DNA of 29,998 nucleotides from Bacillota bacterium (lineage in GTDB: Bacteria; Bacillota; Bacilli; Paenibacillales; NBRC-103111), in NCBI GenBank assembly GCA_023393235.1, contig JAEWMH010000146.1:1-29998 (forward strand), read 5' to 3'. The position numbers and the translations under genes were made by a program. How positions within the stretch are numbered: the first letter of the stretch is position 1; every line of letters begins with the position of its first letter. Positions 6,769-14,815 of this stretch are shown here, piece after piece. The notes under the pieces were generated by a model. That model was given only the letters and a program-made list of their open reading frames with translations. It did no database searches and was not told the DNA's origin.

Positions 6769-7845
6769 ATGAAGCTGTTTGAAGTGATGGAGAAGGATGA
6801 TTACGAACAAGTGGTATTTTGTCAGGATAAGGCTTCCGGTCTCAAAGCGATTATTGCCATCCACGACACCACGCTGGGACCTGCATTAGGCGGCACCCGC
6901 ATGTGGAATTACGCTTCCGAGGAGGAGGCGCTGACGGATGTGCTGCGGCTGGCCCGGGGTATGACCTATAAGAATGCGGCGGCGGGGCTGGCGCTGGGCG
7001 GCGGCAAAACCGTCATCATCGGCGATTCCAAAACTGCGAAGAACGAAGCGATGTTCCGGGCCTTCGGACGTTATGTACAGGGTCTGGCAGGCCGTTATAT
7101 TACTGCCGAGGACGTGGGCACCTGTGTGGAGGACATGGAGATTGTAAGTGAGCATACCCAATATGTAGCGGGACTGGGCAAGTCCCGAGGCTCCTCCGGC
7201 GATCCGTCCCCCGCTACCGCCTATGGCGTATATGTGGGCATGAAGGCATCAGCGCGGGAGGCCTTCGGCTCGGACAGCCTGTCCGGCCTGACGGTAGCTG
7301 TGCAGGGTGTCGGCCACGTCGGCTATTATCTCTGCAAGCATCTGCACCAGGAAGGGGCCCGGATTGTTGCGGCAGATTTGAACAAGGAAGCCTTGGCCCG
7401 GGTAGAGGCGGAATTCGGGGCGGCCATCATCAGCCCGGATGCCATCTACGGCGCAGCCTGCGATATTTATGCACCCTGTGCCTTGGGTGCTACGCTGAAC
7501 GACGCCACCATTCCGGTGCTGAAGGCCAAGGTGGTCTCCGGCGCGGCCAACAATCAGCTGAAGGAGCCGCGGCACGGCCTGGCGCTGGCGGAGCGGGGCA
7601 TTCTCTATGCACCCGACTATGTCATCAATGCAGGCGGCGTAATCAACATCGCCAATGAACAAGGCGGCTACAATGAGGAGCGGGCTTACCGCCAGGTAGC
7701 CAGCATCCGCCAAAACCTGGAGGAAGTGTTCCGCATCGCCGCAGTCGAAAAGATGCTTCCCCACGAAGCAGCCGACCGCCTGGCGGAGAACCGGCTGGCT
7801 GATGCCAAAAGCGTGTCCGGCGGCAAAAGCAGCTGCCTCTGCTGA
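6769..7845 (+). CDS. ldh: leucine dehydrogenase (Glu/Leu/Phe/Val dehydrogenase family)
   Basis: A 358-residue NAD-dependent amino-acid dehydrogenase that interconverts leucine, valine and isoleucine with their 2-oxo acids. The dimerisation/catalytic half contains AIHDTTLGPALGGTRMW, the substrate lysine in MTYKN (K68) and the catalytic lysine in LGGGK (K80), the positions known for Bacillus leucine dehydrogenases. The nucleotide-binding half has GVGHVG at 180-185 and a downstream acidic residue in AADLN, consistent with NAD. The ATG at 6769 has GGAAGGTGG upstream; the frame is open further 5' without a site. In B. subtilis the orthologue (bcd) lies in the branched-chain ketoacid operon with ptb, buk and bkd genes; none of these is here. 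It is monocistronic and ends at a bidirectional terminator. Confidence 0.93.
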   Translation: MKLFEVMEKDDYEQVVFCQDKASGLKAIIAIHDTTLGPALGGTRMWNYASEEEALTDVLRLARGMTYKNAAAGLALGGGKTVIIGDSKTAKNEAMFRAFGRYVQGLAGRYITAEDVGTCVEDMEIVSEHTQYVAGLGKSRGSSGDPSPATAYGVYVGMKASAREAFGSDSLSGLTVAVQGVGHVGYYLCKHLHQEGARIVAADLNKEALARVEAEFGAAIISPDAIYGAACDIYAPCALGATLNDATIPVLKAKVVSGAANNQLKEPRHGLALAERGILYAPDYVINAGGVINIANEQGGYNEERAYRQVASIRQNLEEVFRIAAVEKMLPHEAADRLAENRLADAKSVSGGKSSCLC

Positions 7846-7877
7846 TCTCCCTCTGCTCGTCTAACTCACACGCCAAA

Positions 7878-7901
7878 AGCCCGGACCACTTGGTCCGGGC
7901 T
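7878..7901. terminator. bidirectional terminator between leucine dehydrogenase and DUF1861 genes
   Basis: AGCCCGGACC and GGTCCGGGCT form a perfect 10-bp stem with a 4-base loop. It is followed by TTTCTT on plus and by TTTT on minus, and it sits between two convergent genes. Confidence 0.9.
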
Positions 7902-7917
7902 TTCTTGATAGTACCGA

Positions 7918-8886
7918 TCAGCGGGCCTCCGCGCCTGTCCGCAACGCCCCGTGCCCTGCAAAGGGATAGTCGATGGTGATACGCCCCGTCTGACAGTCGC
8001 CGATGCCGCTGTACAAATCAGCCTTCCCGTCCGGACGCATAACGATGCCAGAAGCGAAAACGCAGTCTGTCAGGTATGGCTTTTTGGCCGGGCCTGGCGG
8101 ATAGCAGGAACGGGTGCCGATGAGATGGAGATCTGCGGATTCGCGGGTGGCCGGATCAAAGACAAAGGCCATGTTCATGTATACCCGCTGCTCTCCCCCG
8201 TGCTCATCCTGATCCCGGTAGCAGATGTGGCCGATAATGCCGATTTTGCCGCTGTCCAAGAGATACGCCTGATTGACGCCGCCCCATTCGCCTTCCCCGA
8301 AGATGCCCTGAATGTAAGGAGCGTTGGCGATCACATCCGCCGTCAGCTCATCCAGACTGTTGATGACCGTGAAGCCGATCATGGACTCACTGCCATACTT
8401 GCCTCTCAATTCGCTGTTGCGCGGCCGGGAGAATACGCCGATCCTGCCATCAGCCAGGGGAACAAGGCGGATATCCTTCATTTTGTCAGGCCCCGTGGTG
8501 AAATAGTACAAATCATGGAGGTCCGTTCCCCGGAAAAAGTAACCGAAGAAGGTGCTGTATGATCCACGGTCATATTGCACATGTGTACCGCCCAGCACCA
8601 GCTCATCGCCAATCTCCGCGATATAAGGATCCTCCAGCGTGTAGATCATACTATTCTCGACTGTTGTCCACTCGTCTGGTCCCGTTTCCTCGAACAGGCG
8701 GACCCAGGAGCGGGCCCACTCCTGGCGGCGTTCCACCCGCCCGAACAAATAGCGCTTTCCGTTTCGGATGAACGGAATGGATACATTGTACACATCAAAG
8801 CCATCCACACCATGAAATCGCAGGGTTGCACTTTCGTAAATCCGTTTCTGCTCTTCAAATTCCGCCTTCCGCTGCTTCAAAGTCAA
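7918..8886 (-). CDS. DUF1861-like protein, probable five-bladed beta-propeller acting on glycosides
   Basis: A protein of about 322 residues without signal peptide or membrane segment, so cytoplasmic. It carries repeated blade-like motifs: VYNVSIPF, YLFGRVERR, LEDPYIAEIGDELVLGG, IGVFSRPR, GGVNQAYLLDSGKIGIIGHI and LTDCVFASGIVMRPDG. I recognise this pattern as the DUF1861 family, which resembles the GH130 mannoside-phosphorylase propellers; this assignment is from memory of the motifs, and no enzymatic activity is established by it. The start chosen is TTG at 8886, six bases after GAGGTGG; TTG at 8901 is the alternative. It is last in the run lplB-like, lplC-like, lipoprotein, this gene, so it probably processes the sugar imported by that transporter. 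The 149-base gap before it has no terminator. Confidence 0.7.
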   Translation of the reverse strand: MTLKQRKAEFEEQKRIYESATLRFHGVDGFDVYNVSIPFIRNGKRYLFGRVERRQEWARSWVRLFEETGPDEWTTVENSMIYTLEDPYIAEIGDELVLGGTHVQYDRGSYSTFFGYFFRGTDLHDLYYFTTGPDKMKDIRLVPLADGRIGVFSRPRNSELRGKYGSESMIGFTVINSLDELTADVIANAPYIQGIFGEGEWGGVNQAYLLDSGKIGIIGHICYRDQDEHGGEQRVYMNMAFVFDPATRESADLHLIGTRSCYPPGPAKKPYLTDCVFASGIVMRPDGKADLYSGIGDCQTGRITIDYPFAGHGALRTGAEAR

Positions 8887-9035
8887 TCCTGTCCACCTCA
8901 ATTCGTTTGCCTGCCGGGAGTTTAGCCGACCGAGTTGTAGACGAATGCATATTCATCGGGTTTCATTCCTTTCCCTTACAGTCATTCCACCTGAATATTA
9001 TTCATCATCCTGTCGTCGGCCAGACTCTCAGTATG

Positions 9036-10598
9036 TTATTTCGCCAGCTTGTTCATGAACTCGATATATTCCTTCTCGGCATCCGCTGTGGCCGGGTACC
9101 ACTTCTTCTCCAGGAAGCTCTTCAGTTGATCCACCGTAATCTCACCTGTAATATACTTCTGCTCCTGCTCATCCTTTTCCTTGATCAGGTCGGGAATGGT
9201 GTTGCCCAGGTTCAAGAGCTTGGGCGAACGGACAGCCGGCACATTCACGGTTGTCATCTTCTTCTGCGCGGCAGTCCACTGCTCCTTGAACTTGGCCAGC
9301 TTCTCGGGCGAATCGGCATTCTCGATGATCGCGCCTTCCCCGTTAATGGCATTGGCCAACGTCATATACGTGCTGGTCAGCGTATTCACCTTGGCGGCTT
9401 GCTCCGTGCTGCGGACGAGAGCCTTGCTTGCGGGATCATAGCTGTCATAAGTCAGACCCTTCAACCCGATCTGGAACAAGGCATTCGCTTCCGGAGTATT
9501 GCCCCAATCCAGGAAACGCAGCACTTCATCCACATTTTTGCTGTTCTTGCTGATCATCCAGCCGCCCCAGGTGGCGACGGTCACCAGATTCCGTGCCTCT
9601 CCCTTGCTGTTCTTCAGCACACCATGATAGGTAAACTTTTTGTCGGCATCCTTGTCCCGGCCCAGATTAACCATAACACCATATTGATGGGAAGGCACCA
9701 TGCCCACTTTCCCCTGATTCAGCTTCTCCAGATCCACATACGACTTGTTGATGATAAATTCGGGATCAATAATCTTTTCGCTATGCAGCTGCTTCAGGTA
9801 GGTCAGATAAGGAAGATACCCGGACATTTTCTCCTTGATCTTATAATTTCCATCCGTATCCTTCACCCCGTTCACCAATGGCAAATCGAAAGCGCCGGCG
9901 ATGAAGTTGGTAGGCGCCCACACACCAATCTGGCTCAGCCCAAAGGTATCCGCCTTGCCGTTGCCGTCCGGGTCGTTCTTGGTGAACGCCCGCAGCACAT
10001 TGGTCAGCTCATCCAGGGTTTCCGGAGCCTTCAGCCCCAGCTTATCCAGCCACACCTGGTTGACCATATAGCCCCAATGGTTGACGATATTGGTTCTGGG
10101 AATCACGTATATCTTGCCGTCGTTTACAGACTTGACGCTGTCCCACATTTCCTTGGTGATATTCTTCATCAGATTGGGATACTTGGAGATCTTATCATCC
10201 AAGGGAAGCAGCAAACCGTTCTGCGCCCAGGTTTCCATGCTGGCATCGGCGCCGCCCCAGTTATAAATCAAATCGGGGAGTTCGCCCGACGCCATCATTA
10301 CCTTCAGCTTATCGGTGTAATTGTTGATGGGAGGCGCTTCGATGGAGAGCTTCACATTGGCCAGCTTCTCCGCCTCGGCGACCACCGGGTTATTCTCCAC
10401 TACAATTCCTGCATTCACCCGGTTGAACATCTTGATGGTGACCGGAGCTTTGGCCGCCGGGCTTGATCCATTGGAGGCACCCGGATTGGCAGTGCCTGCG
10501 CTGTCTTTGTCACCGCTTCCACAACCGGACACAACTGCAGTCAAAACCAGGGTGGACGCCAGCAAACTTGCAGAAAGCTTGTTTGATCTAGTCAACAC
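9036..10598 (-). CDS. LplA-type ABC transporter extracellular solute-binding lipoprotein
   Basis: A 520-residue family 1 extracellular solute-binding protein. A signal peptide (residues 1-25) ends in a VSGC lipobox with the lipidated cysteine at 26, followed by a Gly/Ser/Ala-rich tether. The mature part carries features of the large Paenibacillus oligosaccharide binders, such as MMASGELPDLIYNWGG and NDPDGNGKADTFGLS, an EF-hand-like calcium loop. The start is GTG at 10598 or the adjacent TTG at 10595, after AAGGGGAG. It follows two LplB/LplC-type permease genes in the same direction. The likely ligand is an oligosaccharide; the specific sugar cannot be read from sequence. Confidence 0.9.
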   Translation of the reverse strand: MLTRSNKLSASLLASTLVLTAVVSGCGSGDKDSAGTANPGASNGSSPAAKAPVTIKMFNRVNAGIVVENNPVVAEAEKLANVKLSIEAPPINNYTDKLKVMMASGELPDLIYNWGGADASMETWAQNGLLLPLDDKISKYPNLMKNITKEMWDSVKSVNDGKIYVIPRTNIVNHWGYMVNQVWLDKLGLKAPETLDELTNVLRAFTKNDPDGNGKADTFGLSQIGVWAPTNFIAGAFDLPLVNGVKDTDGNYKIKEKMSGYLPYLTYLKQLHSEKIIDPEFIINKSYVDLEKLNQGKVGMVPSHQYGVMVNLGRDKDADKKFTYHGVLKNSKGEARNLVTVATWGGWMISKNSKNVDEVLRFLDWGNTPEANALFQIGLKGLTYDSYDPASKALVRSTEQAAKVNTLTSTYMTLANAINGEGAIIENADSPEKLAKFKEQWTAAQKKMTTVNVPAVRSPKLLNLGNTIPDLIKEKDEQEQKYITGEITVDQLKSFLEKKWYPATADAEKEYIEFMNKLAK

Positions 10599-10676
10599 AA
10601 ATCTCCCCTTTATCCTGATTATCTATTACAACTGCCATAACTGTCGCAGCTATAACCCAGCAAACGCTTAAGGCAC

Positions 10677-11543
10677 TCATCCTTTAATGGACCCCACCAG
10701 CAACCCTTTCATGAAAAACCGCTGCAAAAACGGATACACCAGAATAATGGGCAATGTGGCAAATACAATAATCGCCATCTTCAGTGTGAATTCCGTTACA
10801 CTACCCGTATCCATCATATCCCGTGCTAACCCTCCGTCCTCCACCACCAAATCCCGCAGAATAAGCATCAACGGCCACAAGCTGCGTTTGGAGGTATAGA
10901 TAATGGCGGAGAAGAACGTGTTCCACTGACCCACTGCATGAAAAATAACGAATGTCGCAATCGCCGGCTTGGACAGCGGGATAATAATCTTGAACAGCAC
11001 TTTGATTTCATTGGCACCGTCGATATATGCGGATTCCTCCAGACTGGGAGGGATGGAACCGATGAAGTTTTTCATCAGAATCAAGTTATACGCTCCCAAT
11101 ACTCCAGGCAGGATCAAGCTCCAGATGGTATTGTACAAGCCCAGCGTCTTAATCAGGTAGAAGTTGGGAATGAGACCGCCGTTAAAAAACATGGTGAACA
11201 CGATGAACGCCAGAATGATATTCCGGCCCTTCAGGTCCGGCTTGGACAACGGGTATGCGGAAATGACCATCAAGAAAATATTCAGCGCTACGCCAACAAG
11301 CGTAATCAGCACCGTCACCTTGTATCCGCTCCACATGAGCGGCATCTGGAAAATTTGCTTGTATGCGCCAAACTCCAGACGGCTGGGGATCATCCGCAGC
11401 GGATGCTCCAGATACTCCGTATAGGGTGTCACCGAGAAGGCGACGACATAAAGAAAGGGAAACAAACATGCCAGGGAAAACAAGGTCACAAAGATATAGT
11501 TGAACAAGCTGAACACGCGATCGCCTATGCCGTTGTTTACCAT
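10677..11543 (-). CDS. lplC: carbohydrate ABC transporter permease, LplC/MalG-like
   Basis: A 288-residue inner-membrane permease with about six transmembrane helices of the binding-protein-dependent transport family. The cytoplasmic EAA loop is at residues 169-193 (EESAYIDGANEIKVLFKIII then PLSKP), which docks on the ATPase. The C-terminus FFMKGLLVGSIKG is typical of LplC/YtcP proteins. The ATG at 11543 has AAGGAGG seven bases upstream and overlaps the end of the preceding permease gene by 7 bases, suggesting translational coupling. No ATPase gene is present; such importers usually borrow an MsmX-type ATPase encoded elsewhere. Confidence 0.92.
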   Translation of the reverse strand: MVNNGIGDRVFSLFNYIFVTLFSLACLFPFLYVVAFSVTPYTEYLEHPLRMIPSRLEFGAYKQIFQMPLMWSGYKVTVLITLVGVALNIFLMVISAYPLSKPDLKGRNIILAFIVFTMFFNGGLIPNFYLIKTLGLYNTIWSLILPGVLGAYNLILMKNFIGSIPPSLEESAYIDGANEIKVLFKIIIPLSKPAIATFVIFHAVGQWNTFFSAIIYTSKRSLWPLMLILRDLVVEDGGLARDMMDTGSVTEFTLKMAIIVFATLPIILVYPFLQRFFMKGLLVGSIKG

Positions 11544-12463
11544 ATGCCATCCTCCTTCATCATTTTGGCCAGACGGTCACCCATCATCAGGAAGATCAGG
11601 CCAATAACGGAAGTGAACAGCCCCACAGTTGTTCCGAAGGAGAACCGGCTGCCCAATAACCCCACCCGGTATGAATAGGTCTCGAACACCTCAGACACAC
11701 TCAGATTCATAGGATTTTGCAAGACGAATATTTGTTCGAAGCCGTTGCCCATAATATGGCCCAAGCGGAGTATGAACAGCACCATAATGGTGGACTTGAT
11801 GCCCGGCACCGTCACATACCAAATCCGCTGCAGGCGGCTGGCGCCGTCTATACTGGCAGCTTCGTACAATTCAGAATTAATGCCGGTGATGGCGGCCAGG
11901 AAAATGATGCTGCCCCAGCCGGCTTCCTTCCAGATGCTGCTCAGCACCACAATAGGACGGAAGTAACTCACATCAGCCAGGAAGAAGACCTCTTCGAAGC
12001 CAAACTGCTTGAGAAAAATATTGACGAGCCCCCAGCTGGGAGACAGGAAGTTCACGAGAATACCGCCGATAACCACCCAGGAAATAAAGTGCGGCAAATA
12101 GATAATGGTTTGGGTCAAACGCTGGTATGTCACCTGGCGGATTTCGTTTAGCAAAAGCGCCAGCAGGATCGGGAAGGGAAAGGTGAATACCAGGCGCAGA
12201 AGCCCTAGATAAAACGAGTTCCAGAACACCTGATAAAAATCACTCAGCCCGAACATGTACTTGAAATGCTCGAAACCTACCCAAGGACTGTGAATAATCC
12301 CTTTGGCAAAGTTAAAGTCCTTAAAGGCAATAATGATTCCGTACATGGGGATGTAGTTGAAAATAAAAAAGTAGATCACACATGGAATAAGTAGAATATA
12401 CAGATACTTCTTCCTGTTCAGATACCGCAAAGCTTTTTTGGCCCGTGTCGAATTCGCAACCAC
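11537..12463 (-). CDS. lplB: carbohydrate ABC transporter permease, LplB-like
   Basis: A permease of about 308 residues with six predicted transmembrane helices. It begins with a basic cytoplasmic stretch (KKALRYLNRKKYLYILLIP), has IPMYGIIIAFKDFNFAKGI after the first helix as in LplB proteins, and has the EAA loop LYEAASIDGASRLQRIWYVT. The GTG at 12463 is chosen because AAGGGG lies eight bases upstream; GTG at 12472 is an alternative. It is first in the sugar-uptake operon. A TATACT box lies about 30 bases upstream but no good -35 element is seen, so the promoter may need an activator. Confidence 0.9.
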   Translation of the reverse strand: MVANSTRAKKALRYLNRKKYLYILLIPCVIYFFIFNYIPMYGIIIAFKDFNFAKGIIHSPWVGFEHFKYMFGLSDFYQVFWNSFYLGLLRLVFTFPFPILLALLLNEIRQVTYQRLTQTIIYLPHFISWVVIGGILVNFLSPSWGLVNIFLKQFGFEEVFFLADVSYFRPIVVLSSIWKEAGWGSIIFLAAITGINSELYEAASIDGASRLQRIWYVTVPGIKSTIMVLFILRLGHIMGNGFEQIFVLQNPMNLSVSEVFETYSYRVGLLGSRFSFGTTVGLFTSVIGLIFLMMGDRLAKMMKEDGIW

Positions 12464-12565
12464 TCTGCTCACCCCTTTCCCCCTCAGTATAGGGGGCCGA
12501 AGAAAACACAACATTCAGAAATTATTGATAAACAGATACGATTTTTCGATTGCATTTTTTTGCAC

Positions 12566-12612
12566 AAAAAAAGCCGGACAGAAAACAATAACGTTTTCCG
12601 TTCGGCTTTTTT
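12566..12612. terminator. bidirectional terminator upstream of the lplB-like gene
   Basis: AAGCCG with GA-AGAAAAC pairs with GTTTTC-CG and CGGCTT around a short loop; T-runs of 6-7 bases follow on both strands. It lies about 100 bases upstream of the transporter operon and 50 bases beyond the sigH terminator, so nothing obvious remains for it to terminate except sigH read-through. Confidence 0.8.
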
Positions 12613-12663
12613 GGATACGGCCAATGCCGCCCGCCCCGCGGGGCATACGGAGGCCATAAAAAC

Positions 12664-12698
12664 AAAACGCCGCGCTCCTTAAGGGAATGCGGCGTTTT
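12664..12698 (-). terminator. sigH terminator
   Basis: On minus, AAAACGCCGC and GCGGCGTTTT form a 10-bp stem, followed by TTTTGTTTTT. It begins immediately after the sigH stop codon. Confidence 0.88.
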
Positions 12699-13346
12699 TT
12701 AAGGCAGGTCTCTAATTTCCAGATAGCGTTCCAGCTTTCGCTTGACGCGCTGGAGAGCGTTGTCTATCGACTTGACATGACGGTCCAGGTCAACGGCAAT
12801 CTCCTGATAGGAGCGGCCGTCCAAATACAGCATAAGTACCCTGCGCTCCAGATCGCTCAAGAGCTCTCCCATCTTGTCCTCCAGGCCGCTGAATTCCTCC
12901 TGGTTGATAATCAGCTCTTCCGGATCGGTCACTCTGGAACCGCAAATCACGTCAAGAAGGGTCCGGTCGGAATCCTCGTCGTAGATGGGCTTGTCCAAAG
13001 AAACATAGGAATTGAGAGGGATATGCTTCTGACGGGTTGCGGTTTTGATGGCTGTGATGATTTGACGGGTGATACACAGCTCAGCGAATGCCTTGAAGGA
13101 GGCCAGCTTGTCCCCGCGGAAATCACGGATGGATTTGTACAGGCCGATCATACCCTCCTGCACGATATCCTCGCGGTCCGCTCCAATGAGAAAATAGGAA
13201 CGGGCTTTGGCGCGTACAAAGTTTTTATACTTGTTAATCAAGTACTCCAGGGCTTCGGCGTCGCCTTCGCGGACAGCTTCCACATTGTCTTCGTCGGATC
13301 GGAGCTCTATTTCGGACTTTCTCCACATATTGAGGTCGACACTCAC
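12699..13346 (-). CDS. sigH: RNA polymerase sigma factor SigH
   Basis: A 215-residue sigma-70 family factor that directs transition-state and early sporulation genes. Region 2 is highly conserved (KYKNFVRAKARSYFLIGADR then EDIVQEGMIGLYKSIRDF), followed by AFAELCITRQIITAIKTATR and KHIPLNSYVSLDKPI. Region 4 has DGRSYQEIAVDLDRHVKSID. The GTG at 13346 is chosen because GGAGGGG lies eight bases upstream and the length then matches B. subtilis SigH (218); the frame stays open further upstream. It follows rae1 as usual, but instead of rpmG the next genes are a sugar-transport block. It has its own sigma-A promoter. Confidence 0.96.
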   Translation of the reverse strand: MSVDLNMWRKSEIELRSDEDNVEAVREGDAEALEYLINKYKNFVRAKARSYFLIGADREDIVQEGMIGLYKSIRDFRGDKLASFKAFAELCITRQIITAIKTATRQKHIPLNSYVSLDKPIYDEDSDRTLLDVICGSRVTDPEELIINQEEFSGLEDKMGELLSDLERRVLMLYLDGRSYQEIAVDLDRHVKSIDNALQRVKRKLERYLEIRDLP

Positions 13347-13403
13347 ATAAAACCCCTCCGGCCAAGCCCCACAAGGCTTATTCCACGTGCAAAAGATAGG
13401 ATT

Positions 13404-13433
13404 AGTATACATGATGCCCTGAATTATCGTCAA
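13404..13433 (-). promoter_or_regulatory. sigH promoter
   Basis: On minus, TTGACG (13428-13433) and TATACT (13404-13409) are separated by 18 bp. Initiation near 13397 gives a leader of about 50 bases. Confidence 0.75.
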
Positions 13434-13487
13434 CTAGCGCCATTTGGAAAACCCGTGAATTTTTCTAGAATATGCCATGACTACCCG

Positions 13488-13523
13488 AAAAAAGCCAGTT
13501 CATGCCGCTCCGGCGGAAGCGGC
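13488..13523 (-). terminator. possible weak terminator after rae1
   Basis: TGCCGCT and AGCGGCA form a 7-bp GC-rich stem 30-50 bases after the rae1 stop; TTTTTT follows on minus, but nine bases beyond the stem. The gap makes efficient termination doubtful. Confidence 0.4.
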
Positions 13524-13551
13524 ACCCGGCATTCTACTATATCGGACGCTA

Positions 13552-14064
13552 CTAGTTGCCGCGGCGCCACTTTTCGAAGATTTGCTTAATATCGTCCGGC
13601 AGCGCCCCGTCGATGGAGTTTTTCTTGCCCGCCTCCTTAACCTGAATCCGTTCCTCCACATCCCGCCGCGACTGCTTCACCTTCACCAGAAGCTCTCTGG
13701 CCGTAAGACGGAAGGCGCCTTGTCCGAAAATAACGCTTTGCTCCGCCATATCCGAGGTGGCCACATATACATGACGCCTGCGGCCGATAAGGCTTAAGCT
13801 TAACCGTTCGATCAGCTCGTCCGCCGTTTCCTTCTCCCGGGTGTAGACAATCTCCAGCTTACTCTCCACATATTTGCCCCCAAGGCCGGGGACCTTGTAG
13901 GCGTCGAATACCAGATACACCTTCATGCCGCTGTACGCCTGGTAATCCGCCAGCATCCCGATCAGCCTGTCCCTGGCCTCCTCCAGCTCCACATCCTTCA
14001 GCTTCGCCAGCTCCGGCCAGGCCCCGATAATATTGTAGCCGTCCACGATCAGGTATTCTTTCAT
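13552..14064 (-). CDS. rae1: NYN/PIN-domain ribosome-associated endoribonuclease Rae1 (YacP)
   Basis: A 170-residue NYN-domain nuclease. The active-site start is IVDGYNIIG (D8, N11), with further acidic residues in LVFDAYK and in the TREKETADELIERL segment, and VATSDMAEQ near the end of the fold. B. subtilis Rae1 (YacP) enters the ribosomal A site and cleaves certain mRNAs during translation; that function is taken by homology. The ATG at 14064 follows rlmB by nine bases, giving the conserved mrnC-rlmB-yacP order. The basic C-terminal region (KQSRRDVEERIQVKEAGKK) probably contacts RNA. Confidence 0.92.
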   Translation of the reverse strand: MKEYLIVDGYNIIGAWPELAKLKDVELEEARDRLIGMLADYQAYSGMKVYLVFDAYKVPGLGGKYVESKLEIVYTREKETADELIERLSLSLIGRRRHVYVATSDMAEQSVIFGQGAFRLTARELLVKVKQSRRDVEERIQVKEAGKKNSIDGALPDDIKQIFEKWRRGN

Positions 14065-14073
14065 CGGCTGGCC

Positions 14074-14814
14074 TTATTTCTTGGGCAAACGCTGGCGGAC
14101 AGCCTCATACATGAAGATGGAGGCCGCAACCGAGGCGTTCAGGGAATTGATTTGTCCGGCCATAGGCAGCTTGACATTGAAGTCGCAGCTCTCCTTCACC
14201 AGACGTCCCATTCCCTTGCCCTCGTTGCCGATCACAATGGCGATGGGCATGGTGAAATCCACATCATAGAGCATTTTGTCCGTATGCACGTCTGCGCCGA
14301 CCACCCAAACACCGGCTTTTTTGAGCTCCTCGATGGTTTGGGACAGGTTGGTCACCTTGGCTACGGGCACATACTCCACCGCGCCTGCGGAGATTTTGGA
14401 TACGGTGGCAGTGAGCCCCACGGAACGGCGTTTGGGGATAATGATGCCGTGGGCCCCGGCACAATCCGCAGTCCGCAGAATCGAGCCCAGGTTATGCGGG
14501 TCCTCAATTTCATCCAGGATCAGGAGAAACGGAGCTTCCCCTTTATCCCTTGCCCTGGCCAGCAAATCCTCCACATCCGCATATTCATAAGGGGCCACTT
14601 GAGCGACAACCCCCTGATGGGCGATGCCTTGGGCCATTTGATCCAGCTTGCGTTTGTCCGCGGTTTGGATGATGATGCCCGCATTTTTCGCCTCCGCAAA
14701 AATAGGCTGGACATGATGCTTCTGGGCGTTGTCTGCAATCCAGATTTTATTGATGGTGCGGCCGGAGCGCAGAGCCTCCAACACCGAATGTTTGCCGCCG
14801 ATTATATCTTCCAT
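14074..14814 (-). CDS. rlmB: 23S rRNA (guanosine-2'-O-)-methyltransferase RlmB
   Basis: A 246-residue SpoU-family (SPOUT) methyltransferase. The N-terminal substrate-binding domain (residues ~1-75) begins MEDIIGGKHSVLEALRSGRT. The knotted catalytic domain has the three SPOUT motifs: LDEIEDPHNLGSILRTADCA, IVIGNEGKGMGRLV and LPMAGQINSLNASVAASI. The family modifies G2251 (E. coli numbering) of 23S rRNA. The ATG at 14814 is chosen over an ATG three codons upstream because AGAGG lies nine bases before it. It begins immediately after the mrnC stop codon. Confidence 0.95.
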   Translation of the reverse strand: MEDIIGGKHSVLEALRSGRTINKIWIADNAQKHHVQPIFAEAKNAGIIIQTADKRKLDQMAQGIAHQGVVAQVAPYEYADVEDLLARARDKGEAPFLLILDEIEDPHNLGSILRTADCAGAHGIIIPKRRSVGLTATVSKISAGAVEYVPVAKVTNLSQTIEELKKAGVWVVGADVHTDKMLYDVDFTMPIAIVIGNEGKGMGRLVKESCDFNVKLPMAGQINSLNASVAASIFMYEAVRQRLPKK

Positions 14815-14815
14815 G

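Noticed and set aside
8826..10466. A 546-codon open frame on plus opposite the solute-binding protein gene
   Set aside because: It is the antisense shadow of a clear lipoprotein gene: its composition is His/Leu/Gln-rich, it matches no family I know and it has no ribosome site.
12580..12600. A cre-like catabolite site (GGAAAACGTTATTG) before the sugar transporter
   Set aside because: Only the core matches, and the bases are part of a terminator stem, which explains the symmetry.
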